Shown: in pieces, positions 32,151-43,810 of the stretch
Layout of the letters: the number at the start of each line of letters is the position of its first letter
How positions within the stretch are numbered: position 1 is the stretch's first letter
Origin: Marinobacter alexandrii
GTDB lineage: Bacteria > Pseudomonadota > Gammaproteobacteria > Pseudomonadales > Oleiphilaceae
Assembly: GCF_005871205.1 (NCBI RefSeq)
Contig: NZ_SWKM01000014.1
Span: 164,001 to 228,000, forward strand
Length of the DNA stretch: 64,000 bases
Direction of reading: 5' to 3'
Notes under the pieces: model-generated
Told to the model about the DNA's origin: nothing
Databases searched by the model: none
What the model saw: only the letters and a program-made list of their open reading frames with translations
Made by a program: the position numbers and the translations under genes

Positions 32151-33077
32151 TTAGCCGATAGAGGCGAAAACGCGCGTGCAGTTACGGCCCTGGCGTTTGG
32201 CGTGATACAGGGCGTCATCCGCCCGAGCAAGCCAGTGCTCGGGGGGTTCATTCTCAAGGTGAGTGGCCACCCCGCAGCTGGCCGTCACTGAAAGCTTACC
32301 GTCCCCGCAATCGACGAGGATGTCTTTAATTGCTTTGCGAATTCTATCCGCCACATCACGTGCTCCTTGCTCTGAAGTGTGCGGTAGTAAAATTGCAAAT
32401 TCCTCACCTCCAAACCTGTAGACGCTATCGGAGGTGCGTAAGGTTCGCTCAATGCCTTCTGCCGTTTCCTGCAATAGGTGGTCGCCAACTACGTGACCGT
32501 GGTTGTCGTTAACTGATTTGAAGTGGTCCAGGTCACAGAGAATCAGGGAGTAGCATTCATCGTGGCGATCCGATAGCTGACTGGCCCGCAAGAGGGTATC
32601 GTCCAGTGCGCGTTTATTGGGAATTCCAGTCAAGGAATCGGTCAGTGCGGCCTGCTCTATCGTGAGGTAATGGCAGGCATTGCGTAGTGGGCAGATGGCG
32701 GCGCCGAGGATGGTTTCTATGCCCTCCAGCTCCTCGTCGGAAAATTTCCGACGGCGAAACAGGGTGAGGGTGCCATAAGATACTCCCTCCAGGTTAAGCC
32801 GGTACTCGCACTTGTGCTGACCGCCCAAGCCAGAGGCGAAAATGAAATCCTGCCGCGCGATCCGATGCCGGTAATTCAGGGAATCGAAAGGCACGATCCC
32901 TCCCAATTCGTCAGCGACTATGCCCAATTGGGTTTCTAGCGAGAGGGTCGTGAGCAGTCGTTGGGTCAGCCGTGTGAGCACATCAGGGGTAGTGCTCCAG
33001 TCCTTCTGGGCCTGCCGCAGCTCTGCCAATTTGTGGGGCTGGGCTATGGATCTCTCGATGGAAGGTATCTGTTTCAC
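32151..33077 (-). CDS. Diguanylate cyclase (GGDEF protein)
   Basis: A 308-residue soluble protein that should make cyclic di-GMP. The C-terminal GGDEF domain (about residues 140-308) has the active site GGEEF at 223-227, DLDHFKSVNDNHGH and a product-inhibition I-site RTSD placed 5 residues ahead of GGEEF, so both activity and feedback inhibition are expected. The N-terminal 135 residues look like a GAF-type sensor (LGGIVPFDSLNYRH). No membrane segment. It converges on rluB with 3 bases between stops. Confidence 0.9.
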   Translation of the reverse strand: MKQIPSIERSIAQPHKLAELRQAQKDWSTTPDVLTRLTQRLLTTLSLETQLGIVADELGGIVPFDSLNYRHRIARQDFIFASGLGGQHKCEYRLNLEGVSYGTLTLFRRRKFSDEELEGIETILGAAICPLRNACHYLTIEQAALTDSLTGIPNKRALDDTLLRASQLSDRHDECYSLILCDLDHFKSVNDNHGHVVGDHLLQETAEGIERTLRTSDSVYRFGGEEFAILLPHTSEQGARDVADRIRKAIKDILVDCGDGKLSVTASCGVATHLENEPPEHWLARADDALYHAKRQGRNCTRVFASIG

Positions 33078-33365
33078 TGGTGCTCACTTGGTCAGTGGGA
33101 TTTGCGTGCTTTTAGGGTGCTGAAGCAGAACTTGTGCCATCGTCAAAAATTTCAATAAATACATACTGATAGAAGATGTAATTGAGAGTTGCCATAAGGT
33201 CTGGCGTTTTCTGGTATTGCGAAGCGTCAAATTGCCGGCAATGGCTTGCCGCCTTGTTTAGCGGTTGAACCCGAAAAGTCTGGTAAGGGCATTGGGCTGG
33301 TGAACGCCTGTGGTAAACTGCGGCGCTTATACCTATGACGTCTGCAGAAGTGAGCAACCATTTTT

Positions 33366-34049
33366 ATGAGGTTCCAGGCCCCGGAAAGTCTGTCCGAACA
33401 AATCGCCCAGCACCTGGGCCAAAGGATCATCACCAGGGATCTTGAGCCAGGCGAGCGAATTCAGGAACTGAAAGTGGCGGGAGAGCTCAATGTCAGTCGC
33501 GGCTCCGTGCGCGAGGCCCTCCTGATTCTCCAGCGGCGTCACCTGATCAACATCTACCCTCGCCGTGGCGCGGTGGTTTCGAGCCTGACTCCTGAGAGCG
33601 TTAACAGCCTTTACGACATCTATATCGATCTCCTGTGCATGCTTGGCCGGAAGGTTCTGGAACGCTGGTCCGGGAAGGAACTAGGTGGGGTAATGGGCCA
33701 GGTTAGCGAATTGCAGGCAGTGATTGCGGCGCTGAACTCGACCGGCTCCGACGCTGCGGAGAAGGTCATCGATGCCGGTTTCGGAGTCATGCGGTACGCT
33801 TACAAACTGGTTGAAAACCCGTTTCTGGAAGAAACCCTGGAAAATTTCCGGCCAGCCATCAGTCGGACTTATTTCGTTGCTCTGGAACATTTCCGGGAAG
33901 AGATTGGTGAAACCGCGACCTTTTTCCGTCAGTTGGCCGATGCCGCAGTTAATGATGACGTGGTTAAGCTGCAGTCGGTTATTGAGTCCTTTGGTGAGCA
34001 CCAACGCAAGCAGGTTTTGACCATTCTCAGGGATGAGGAGAACACCTGA
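33366..34049 (+). CDS. GntR family regulator, FadR-like (FCD) type
   Basis: A 227-residue protein with an N-terminal winged helix-turn-helix (LSEQIAQHLGQRIITRDLEPG then ELNVSRGSVREALLILQRR) and an all-helical C-terminal ligand-binding part of the FCD class. Acidic and His ligands typical of metal-binding FCD proteins are not clearly complete. Its TGA lies one base before the smc ATG, so both are translated from one message. A GntR gene in front of smc also occurs in pseudomonads. Ligand and targets are unknown. The preceding 288-base gap (33078-33365) shows no gene. Confidence 0.85.
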   Translation: MRFQAPESLSEQIAQHLGQRIITRDLEPGERIQELKVAGELNVSRGSVREALLILQRRHLINIYPRRGAVVSSLTPESVNSLYDIYIDLLCMLGRKVLERWSGKELGGVMGQVSELQAVIAALNSTGSDAAEKVIDAGFGVMRYAYKLVENPFLEETLENFRPAISRTYFVALEHFREEIGETATFFRQLADAAVNDDVVKLQSVIESFGEHQRKQVLTILRDEENT

Positions 34050-34050
34050 T

Positions 34051-37000
34051 ATGCGCCTGAAATCGATCAAGCTGGCCGGCTTCAAATCCTTCGTTGATCC
34101 AACTACGGTGCCGTTTCCATCTAATATGACCGCGGTGGTTGGTCCGAACGGATGTGGCAAGTCCAACATCATTGATGCCGTTCGCTGGGTAATGGGTGAA
34201 AGCTCCGCCAAGTACCTGCGCGGCGAATCCATGACCGATGTCATCTTCAACGGCTCCAGTGCCCGCAAGCCGGTCGGTCAGGCCTCCATTGAGCTGGTCT
34301 TTGATAACAGCGACGGCTCGGCCCCGGGCGAGTTTGTCAGCTTTAACGAGATTTCCGTGCGCCGCCGGGTGTCCCGTGAAGGCCAGTCCGATTATTTCCT
34401 GAATGGCTCCAAATGCCGGCGCCGGGATATTACTGATTTGTTCCTGGGCACGGGTCTGGGCCCCCGTAGCTACGCCATCATCGAGCAGGGCATGATATCC
34501 CGCCTGATCGAGGCCAAACCGGAGGAGCTCCGGATTTACATCGAAGAAGCGGCCGGCATCTCCAAATACAAGGAACGGCGCCGGGAAACCGAAAATCGCA
34601 TCCGCCGCACCCAGGAAAACCTTGAGCGTCTGACCGACCTGCGGGACGAGTTGGGGCGACAGTTGCAGCACCTGGAGCGTCAGGCTGCGGCGGCTGAAAA
34701 GTACAAGGCCTACAAACACGAAGAGCGTCAGAAAAAAGCCGAACTCACGGTCTTACGTTGGCAGGCCCTTGATAACGATTTGCAAAGCTGGCGCGGCAAA
34801 ATCCGTGACACAGAACTCGAGCTGGAAAAACGGCTCACCGAGCGGGTTAACCTGGAAACCTCCCTGGAATCCCTGCGGGACAACCACCTGGACCGAACCG
34901 AGCACTTCAACAAGGCGCAGGCCCGTTACTACGAGGCCGGCGCCGATATTGCCCGGATTGAGCAGAGCCTTGAGCACCAGCGCGAGCGCAGCCGCCAGAC
35001 GGCAGCGGAGCTGGACCAGGCCATGGCCAACCAGCGCGAACTGGCCCGGGAACTCGAGCAGGACGAAAGCCGGCTGGCCGGCATCCAGGAAGAGCTCGAT
35101 ATGATCGAGCCCGAACAGGAATCGCTCTCGCTGCGCTCCGAAGAGTCGGGGGAGAAGCTCCAGATGGCAGAAGACGCTATGAGCGAGTGGCAGCAGCAGT
35201 GGGAGGACTTCAGTGGTCGCTCCTCCGACGCCCGTCGTCAGGCTGAGCTCTCGCAATCCCGTATTCGTTCTCTGGAAGATGCCATCGAGCAACTGCGGAA
35301 TCGTTACCGCAAGCTGGAAGATGAGCAGGCACTGCTGGACGGCCAGATGGATCGTGCCGAACTGGAGGAATTGCACGAGCAGCAGGAAACCCTGGAACTA
35401 CAGCGGGAGGAAGCTGCCGAGCGCATCGCGACGATTCAGGAGACTCTCTACGAGGCCCGGCAGAATCAGCGTGAGGCCGAGCAGGCTGCTGCCGAGGATC
35501 GCCAGAGGGTGCAGAGCCTGAGGGCGTCTCTGGAATCGCAGCAGGCCTTGCTGGATGAGCAGCTAGGCGGCCAAGACGATGCCTTGCAGGGCTGGTTGTC
35601 TGAGCATGGCCTTGTCGACTCGCCCCGCGTGGCTGGCAAGCTGAGTATCGAGAATGGTTGGGAATTTGCGGTTGAGCAGGTCATCGGCCGATTCACTCAC
35701 GGGCTGACGCTGCCCCGCATCGAAGCCCTCTCCACGGCCATGGCGTCGGCGCCAAAAGGTCTGGCCCTGGTGAATTCGGCGCAGACTCAAATGGGCGAAT
35801 TTGATGGCGATAGCCTGGCTGCCAAGGTTTCCGGTCTGCCGGGGGTCGCCACCCTGATGGCCCGCATCAAAACAGTTGAAACGCTGGATCACGCCCTCGA
35901 GCTTCGAACGTCCCTGGCCGACGGTGAGAGCGCGATAACGCCTGAAGGTGTGTGGGCATCCCGTGACTGGCTGCTGATGCCGGATTCTGAGGCGGGTCAG
36001 ATAGGCGTTATTGAGCGTCAGAAAAAGGTCAGCGAATTGAGCGAACAGCTGGCCCAGGCGGAAGAATTCCTTGAACTGACCAACGATCGGCTCGACAGCC
36101 TGCAAGAACGCGCCGAGCGAGCGGAAGCCGAGCGTGATGACGCTCAGGCCAGTTTAAGTGATGCCGAACGCGAACTGAGTGGTTTGTCGTCCCGGATCAG
36201 TGGCCTGCGGGCCCGGGCAGAGCAGATTGATGCCCGTTTGAAGAGCATTCGCGAAGACCTGTCTGAAGTGTCCCTGAATCTGGAAGACCAGGAAGAGAGC
36301 TTGCAGAGTGCCCGGGAAGAGTGGCAACAGGCTCTGGCCTCCAGCGAGGACAGTGATGAGGAAAAGGAGCGCCTGCTGGAGCAGCGCGACAGCCTGCGGG
36401 AGAATCTGGACCGGCTCCGGCACGATGCCCGTCATGACCGCGATCATGCCCACCAGCTGCAATTACAGCTGCAGTCCCTGCACAGTCAGCGTGATGGTCT
36501 GAAGCAGACCATCGAGCGAATGCAGATGCAGAAGGAGCGCATTGAAGAGCGCCTGGAAATACTCCGGGAATCTCGGGAAAGTGCGGAAGAGCCTATCGAA
36601 GATCTGAAGATGCAACTGGAAGGGTTGTTGGATCGTCGTCTGGCGGAAGAGGAAAAGCTTGGCGGTGCCCGAGACGCGCTTGAGGAAATCGATCGCGAAG
36701 TGCGGGACAAGGAGCAAGGCCGCAGCCGGGTTGACCATCAGATACAGGATGTCCGTTCGAGTCTTGAGAAGCTGAAGATGGAATCCCAGGCCCTGGAAAT
36801 CCGGTCTGGTAACCACATCGAACAGCTGAAAGAGCTGGACGTGAAGCTGCAGGAAATTCTGGAGCAGCTGCCTGAAGGAGCCAACGAGAAAGATTGGGCC
36901 GAGGAACTGGAAAAGATCGGCAATCGTATCCAGCGCCTGGGTGCCATCAACCTTGCTGCCATTGAGGAATACCAGGTCCAGAGCGAGCGTAAGACCTACC

Positions 37001-37551
37001 TCGACAGCCAGAACGAGGACCTGATGGAGGCACTGGAGACCCTGGATAATGCCATCCGTAAAATCGACCGGGAGACTCGTCAGCGCTTCAAGGAGACCTT
37101 TGACCAGGTCAACAGCGGGTTGCAGGCGCTATTCCCGAAAGTCTTCGGCGGCGGTAATGCTTATCTGGAGTTGACCGGGGAAGACTTGCTGGAAACCGGT
37201 GTTACCATCATGGCGCGCCCGCCGGGCAAGAAGAACAGCACCATCCATCTTCTGTCTGGTGGTGAAAAAGCCCTGACCGCGATTGCCCTGGTGTTCTCGA
37301 TCTTCCAGCTGAATCCGGCGCCGTTCTGTATGCTCGACGAGGTCGACGCACCCCTGGATGACGCCAACGTTGGCCGCTACGCCAATATGGTCAAAGAGAT
37401 GTCGAAACATGTGCAGTTTATCTACATTACCCACAACAAGATTGCCATGGAGCTAGGGGATCAGTTGATGGGGGTAACCATGCACGAACCGGGTTGTTCG
37501 CGACTGGTTTCGGTGGATGTGGAAGAAGCGGCGGCATTGGCGGAAGCCTGA
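34051..37551 (+). CDS. smc: Chromosome segregation protein SMC
   Basis: An 1166-residue condensin ATPase. The N-terminal head has Walker A GPNGCGKS at 31-38; the C-terminal head has the ABC signature LLSGGEKALTAIAL near residue 1067 and Walker B FCMLDEVDAPLDD near 1093. Between them lie two long coiled coils (about 170-500 and 670-1000) rich in Glu, Gln, Leu and Arg, joined by a hinge near 510-670. It works with ScpA and ScpB, encoded upstream. The start at 34051 follows AGGAG by about 10 bases. Confidence 0.96.
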   Translation: MRLKSIKLAGFKSFVDPTTVPFPSNMTAVVGPNGCGKSNIIDAVRWVMGESSAKYLRGESMTDVIFNGSSARKPVGQASIELVFDNSDGSAPGEFVSFNEISVRRRVSREGQSDYFLNGSKCRRRDITDLFLGTGLGPRSYAIIEQGMISRLIEAKPEELRIYIEEAAGISKYKERRRETENRIRRTQENLERLTDLRDELGRQLQHLERQAAAAEKYKAYKHEERQKKAELTVLRWQALDNDLQSWRGKIRDTELELEKRLTERVNLETSLESLRDNHLDRTEHFNKAQARYYEAGADIARIEQSLEHQRERSRQTAAELDQAMANQRELARELEQDESRLAGIQEELDMIEPEQESLSLRSEESGEKLQMAEDAMSEWQQQWEDFSGRSSDARRQAELSQSRIRSLEDAIEQLRNRYRKLEDEQALLDGQMDRAELEELHEQQETLELQREEAAERIATIQETLYEARQNQREAEQAAAEDRQRVQSLRASLESQQALLDEQLGGQDDALQGWLSEHGLVDSPRVAGKLSIENGWEFAVEQVIGRFTHGLTLPRIEALSTAMASAPKGLALVNSAQTQMGEFDGDSLAAKVSGLPGVATLMARIKTVETLDHALELRTSLADGESAITPEGVWASRDWLLMPDSEAGQIGVIERQKKVSELSEQLAQAEEFLELTNDRLDSLQERAERAEAERDDAQASLSDAERELSGLSSRISGLRARAEQIDARLKSIREDLSEVSLNLEDQEESLQSAREEWQQALASSEDSDEEKERLLEQRDSLRENLDRLRHDARHDRDHAHQLQLQLQSLHSQRDGLKQTIERMQMQKERIEERLEILRESRESAEEPIEDLKMQLEGLLDRRLAEEEKLGGARDALEEIDREVRDKEQGRSRVDHQIQDVRSSLEKLKMESQALEIRSGNHIEQLKELDVKLQEILEQLPEGANEKDWAEELEKIGNRIQRLGAINLAAIEEYQVQSERKTYLDSQNEDLMEALETLDNAIRKIDRETRQRFKETFDQVNSGLQALFPKVFGGGNAYLELTGEDLLETGVTIMARPPGKKNSTIHLLSGGEKALTAIALVFSIFQLNPAPFCMLDEVDAPLDDANVGRYANMVKEMSKHVQFIYITHNKIAMELGDQLMGVTMHEPGCSRLVSVDVEEAAALAEA

Positions 37552-37600
37552 ATGCCGTGACTGGACAGAAAACCGTCAAGGATGACAATAACGCCATCTG

Positions 37601-37637
37601 GCCCGCCTGCGCGTTGTATTCGCAACGGGCTTTTTTT
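37601..37637 (+). terminator. Terminator after smc
   Basis: GCCCG-CCT-GCG and CGC-AA-CGGGC form an interrupted stem followed by a run of seven T, 50 bases after smc. Confidence 0.75.
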
Positions 37638-37680
37638 AGAGTAACACTGTTACCCGATCCGCAAACAGGACAGCAGGACT

Positions 37681-38733
37681 ATGTCACTTAGGGAATGGTT
37701 AATCGCCATAGGTACCCTCGTCATTATTGGTATTGTTATTGACGGAATCCGCCGCGTTCGGCGTGCGCGCAAGGAATCCCTGGCTATTTCCTCCGGCATG
37801 GGAGCCGATGAGCTGGAAGAGTCGCCATTGGACGACCATTTCAATCCGGAGCTGCCGAACGGTGGCGCCCGCACGATATCCCGGGACACCCTCGAGGAGC
37901 GCGGCTACGTTAAGCCTGAACGCTCGGGTCGTTTTGGCTCGCCAAAACCCAAGCCGACACGCCCGGTTACCGCGTCGGCCAGTACTCCGGCCAAGGAAAA
38001 CCCGGCCAGCGAAGCCGATGATTCGTCCTGGACGTCTGGTTTTTCCGCCCGGGAAGAAACCGACGCTCCGGTAGACGGCGGCTGGGGCGCGAACGATGAT
38101 CACCCGGCTGACGATGACCAGAGGCAGACAGAGCCCTGGGCAGAGAAAGACCCTGAGCACGAGTCAGTGACTGGGGAAGCCGATCCAGCAGAGGCCTCGG
38201 TACCGCCGACGGTCACCACAGAAGTGGAAGAAGATACCGCTCGTCGGAGCCCGGTGGAGCACAACCACGGCCAGCCGCTTGCGGGTGCTAACCGTCCCGA
38301 AGCCCGGGAGGTGATCGTAATCAACGTGCTGGCTCGTGCCGGTGACGATTTCACTGGCACGGCTTTGAAAAACCTGTTCGAGGCCTGCGGCCTAGAATTG
38401 GGAGATATGGACATCTATCACCGGCATGAGTCGACTGACACCACTAGCCCAGTTCAGTTCAGTGTTGCCAATGCGGTAGAGCCGGGCACTTTCAGGCCAA
38501 AGGACATACCCGCAATGACCACTCCGGGAATCAGTTTCTTCATGAGCATGCCCGGGCCCTCGAATTCGCTACAGGCGTTTGAGTTCATGCTGGAAACGGC
38601 GCAATGTGTGGTTCGCAACCTGGGTGGCGATCTAAAAGATGAGCGGCGCAGTGTCATGACACCCCAAACCATTGAGCACTGCCGACAGCGAATCCGGGAA
38701 TTCGACCGGAAGCAACGTTCCCAGCCGGTTTAA
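37681..38733 (+). CDS. zipA: Cell division protein ZipA
   Basis: A 350-residue inner-membrane protein that tethers FtsZ. It starts with a single N-terminal membrane helix (LREWLIAIGTLVIIGIVIDG) followed by basic residues, an unstructured Pro/Glu-rich linker (about residues 30-200), and the C-terminal FtsZ-binding domain (about 205-335: VINVLARAGDDFTG, FEACGLELGDMDIYH, PGISFFMSMPGP). The smc-zipA-ligA order is conserved in gammaproteobacteria. Terminators on both sides make it possibly monocistronic. Confidence 0.95.
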   Translation: MSLREWLIAIGTLVIIGIVIDGIRRVRRARKESLAISSGMGADELEESPLDDHFNPELPNGGARTISRDTLEERGYVKPERSGRFGSPKPKPTRPVTASASTPAKENPASEADDSSWTSGFSAREETDAPVDGGWGANDDHPADDDQRQTEPWAEKDPEHESVTGEADPAEASVPPTVTTEVEEDTARRSPVEHNHGQPLAGANRPEAREVIVINVLARAGDDFTGTALKNLFEACGLELGDMDIYHRHESTDTTSPVQFSVANAVEPGTFRPKDIPAMTTPGISFFMSMPGPSNSLQAFEFMLETAQCVVRNLGGDLKDERRSVMTPQTIEHCRQRIREFDRKQRSQPV

Positions 38734-38757
38734 CGCCGGGCGACAGAATGACGGATG

Positions 38758-38786
38758 ATGCCCGGAGTGTTCCGGGCATTTTTTTT
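38758..38786 (+). terminator. Rho-independent terminator between zipA and ligA
   Basis: ATGCCCGG-AGTGTT-CCGGGCAT with an eight-T tail. It ends 20 bases before the ligA ATG, so ligA must either be read through or have a promoter inside zipA. Confidence 0.85.
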
Positions 38787-38794
38787 GACAGTGA

Positions 38795-40840
<2,046 letters not shown>

Positions 40841-41026
40841 ATAAAGCCTGTTCCAGTTGCAGCGCCGGCCAGAAGGGACCCTGGCTGGCGGAAAAATCTG
40901 AGAACTCGCGCAGATCGCCTGTACCGCAAATTGGCTACCATGGCGTTGTTCTGTAACGGAGTGTAAGTGGACTTTCAATCGAGAGCCAGGGCACCCGATA
41001 ACAACAACGTTAAAACGGATTTCTCC

Positions 41027-43810
41027 ATGCGCGCCGATTTAGTCTCCCGCACAGCTTCCGCCAGCCGTTTTCTGGCGACGCTTTTTTTTGCTTCGGCCCT
41101 GGTTGCCTGCAAGACCGAAAAAGACCCGGACGACCCCACCATCATTGGAGTGCCGCCGGCAGAAGCCTATCTCGGCGTAGAGTACTACTATAACTTTGGC
41201 GCCTATGGTGGCGAAAGCATTCTCGATTACACCCTTACCAATGCGCCATCCTGGCTGGCCCTTGAGGACACCAACAACAAGGCCCGCCAGGGCATCATCA
41301 TGCGGGGCGTCCCTGGCCTGGGCGGGGGTAGTCGGGGCGAGGCGGACCTGGGACGCCAGTTGGGTATTAATCTGGTAAGCACAGACGGTGAAATGGCTGG
41401 TGTGCAGCCGTTCGATATTGAGGTTAAGTACAACGCGCTATCGCTTGCGAACGACACCTTCACGGAGGGGAAGAATGCCGACCGTGGCGCCGATCCGGAA
41501 GAAAGTGACGAGCGTTGTGAGGTCCCTGATCTGGATACCTCAGGTGAACATAGTTTTACCATAAACCAGTACGCTGAAGACGGCTCGGTTTCCGGCACCA
41601 AGACCGTCACCGCCGAAACCCAGCCAGTTCTGGTTCGAGTTCTGCTCGATCAACCATCGGTTACCCGAGTGGCCGTGGCCTTTGAGCTAACGTCCCAGTA
41701 CAACCCGAACAGCTGCGACAAGTCCCCCGACACTGCATTCCTCCCGCCACATCAGCGTTGTGAGCACAGTAAGGCCAACGAGGCCGATGCCACCGTTGGT
41801 CACGACATTGTCGCCCTGGGCAGCGACAGTGGATCCCGTCTGGAAGAGCTGGATTACCTTGTCTATCAGCAGGACGAGTCTGGTACTTACAGCCGTGGTG
41901 TGGTGACACTGGAACCAGGCATTACCGAGTGCTATATCCGGCTGGAAGTGATCGACGATTCTTTCCCTGAAAAGCAGGAGACTGCCGAGCTCAAGCTCAC
42001 CGAAGTACGCTCCGGGCTCGCGGGCCTGGGCCCCAATAACAAAGAAGCCGATACCGCCCTGAAAATTGACGATAACGAGCCACTAGTAAGCATTCAAACC
42101 GAGGATGGTGGCGCGCGAGATGCCCTGAACGTTGGCGATGCAAGGGAGTATCTGGCGGTGCTGACCGGCGACAGGGACGAGCCGATTCTGGCCAGGCTCG
42201 AGGAAACAAGGGAGTCGGACGTCAAGCTGGGCGCTGGAGTGGTCACCGAGCGCTGGATCAATGGCAGTTGGTCGCCTTCCGATGAGCTGGAGTTTCCGGT
42301 TGGCGTCAACGAAGTCAGGTTCCGCATCCGGGTTCCTGATGGTAGCTATTCCAATCCGGAACTGGACGACCGCTTTCTCTTGCTCGGCCTGGATCAGGAG
42401 TATCAGGCGGGCCGGGAAAACTACGCTCGGGCCATTGATGAAAGTGTCCTGAGAGTAAGCGTAAATGAGCAGATCAAGGCTCTGGTGTTGAATGAATCCG
42501 ATGGCTTTGTCGCAACCGACATTGATGTGTCCCACCAGGGCAGGGTCTTTGTCGCCGGTTATGACAGTCTCAATAGCGATCGTGTGCGGGTCAGGGTATA
42601 CAGCCAGAAAGGCAGCCAACTGCAAGATATTCTAATTTCCAGCCCAGGCGACACGCTGTCCCGGCCAAAGCCGCGAATTGCCACCGTCAAGCGTGAGGTG
42701 GCCAGGGATAAAGGCAAGGTCGACCGCTTCGAATTCGTCGTCTCATACAGCACCGATTCGGCTGTGGCGGGCACGTCCGCCCAGGGTGGAGCTGATATTG
42801 TGACGACCAGGTACTGGTTTGATGACTCATCCAACGGTGGTGAGTATGTTGAGAGCTGGACGATTCGAACCGGCACCAGCGCCGACGACCGGGTACAGTC
42901 GGTGCGAATGAATGCCGAAAGTGGCTACGTCCTGATCGCCGGGGAAACCGCGGGAACCTGGCCCAAACAAACTAACGCCGGGGGTATGGACAGCTTCCTG
43001 CAGCGCATCGATTCGGAGCTGGATGGCGCCAACGAAGTTCCCAAGGTTGCCTGGACTCGGCAGGTAGGCTCGTCCGCCAACGACGCCGTGGTCGGCGCCG
43101 CTGCACGCTCGGTGGCGCCTCTGCTCTTTGGGTCCGTGGCCGGTTCCGTAAATGGCGAACCGGTATTGGGAGGCGTGGATGCTTTCTTCTACAGCACGAC
43201 CTCAGGCGAGCGGGGACTCGCAGTGTTCCAGGTAGGCTCTGAGGCCGACGATCCGCTCACTGATGCCATCTATGAAAGCAACCAAATGTGGCTACTCGGC
43301 ACCACGTCAGGAAGCTATCGGTTACTGAAAGACAAGGAGGGCAATCGCAGCCTGGAGCGCGGGCCCCTAAACAGCCAGTCTGGCTTCCTGATTGCTTACA
43401 CCACCACCGGTTTGATCAGACGGGCGTTCACCCTCAACGATGCAGGTGATCAGTCGAACGAGCGGCTCACGGTTCTGATGGCGTTTGGCAATGACATGGT
43501 AACCAGTGGGGCCACGGAGGGTAGGTTCGATGGGAGCGCAGAAGTGGTCAACGGCGACCAGGGTATTCTGGCCAGGTTATCCCTGGTTGAAGACGATCCT
43601 GACTCAGATGACAAAGACGGCTCAGCGTCCGATTCCGAGGAAGAGCCCTACAAGAATGAATGGCGTTACCAGTTGGCTAAAGGTGACTCGGAATTTACTG
43701 CGCTCGCCAATTATCGCGATGACGAAATTGTGGCCCTGACCCGCGTAGGAAGAGATTGGATGGTGCTGGTATTCAGCCCGGAAGGTGAGCTGCTCTCAGC
43801 TCTGGATTAG
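41027..43810 (+). CDS. Large beta-rich lipoprotein, function unknown
   Basis: A 927-residue protein I do not recognise as a named gene. It has a signal sequence with lipobox LVAC, Cys28 being the likely lipidation site. Early EYYYNFGAYGGESILDYTLTN resembles a cadherin/Ig-like putative-Ig motif; residues about 130-370 look Calx-beta-like (TAELKLTEVRSGLAGLG, LKIDDNEPLVSIQ). The last 450 residues repeat VFVAGYD/VLIAGETAGTW/LLGTTSGSY units, like SBBP-type beta-propeller blades. A GTG at 40967 with GGAG 5 bases upstream would add 20 residues before this start; the ATG at 41027 gives a normal signal peptide but a weak ribosome-binding site. A surface or periplasmic binding role is inferred. Its stop overlaps the convergent CBS gene. 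Confidence 0.75.
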   Translation: MRADLVSRTASASRFLATLFFASALVACKTEKDPDDPTIIGVPPAEAYLGVEYYYNFGAYGGESILDYTLTNAPSWLALEDTNNKARQGIIMRGVPGLGGGSRGEADLGRQLGINLVSTDGEMAGVQPFDIEVKYNALSLANDTFTEGKNADRGADPEESDERCEVPDLDTSGEHSFTINQYAEDGSVSGTKTVTAETQPVLVRVLLDQPSVTRVAVAFELTSQYNPNSCDKSPDTAFLPPHQRCEHSKANEADATVGHDIVALGSDSGSRLEELDYLVYQQDESGTYSRGVVTLEPGITECYIRLEVIDDSFPEKQETAELKLTEVRSGLAGLGPNNKEADTALKIDDNEPLVSIQTEDGGARDALNVGDAREYLAVLTGDRDEPILARLEETRESDVKLGAGVVTERWINGSWSPSDELEFPVGVNEVRFRIRVPDGSYSNPELDDRFLLLGLDQEYQAGRENYARAIDESVLRVSVNEQIKALVLNESDGFVATDIDVSHQGRVFVAGYDSLNSDRVRVRVYSQKGSQLQDILISSPGDTLSRPKPRIATVKREVARDKGKVDRFEFVVSYSTDSAVAGTSAQGGADIVTTRYWFDDSSNGGEYVESWTIRTGTSADDRVQSVRMNAESGYVLIAGETAGTWPKQTNAGGMDSFLQRIDSELDGANEVPKVAWTRQVGSSANDAVVGAAARSVAPLLFGSVAGSVNGEPVLGGVDAFFYSTTSGERGLAVFQVGSEADDPLTDAIYESNQMWLLGTTSGSYRLLKDKEGNRSLERGPLNSQSGFLIAYTTTGLIRRAFTLNDAGDQSNERLTVLMAFGNDMVTSGATEGRFDGSAEVVNGDQGILARLSLVEDDPDSDDKDGSASDSEEEPYKNEWRYQLAKGDSEFTALANYRDDEIVALTRVGRDWMVLVFSPEGELLSALD

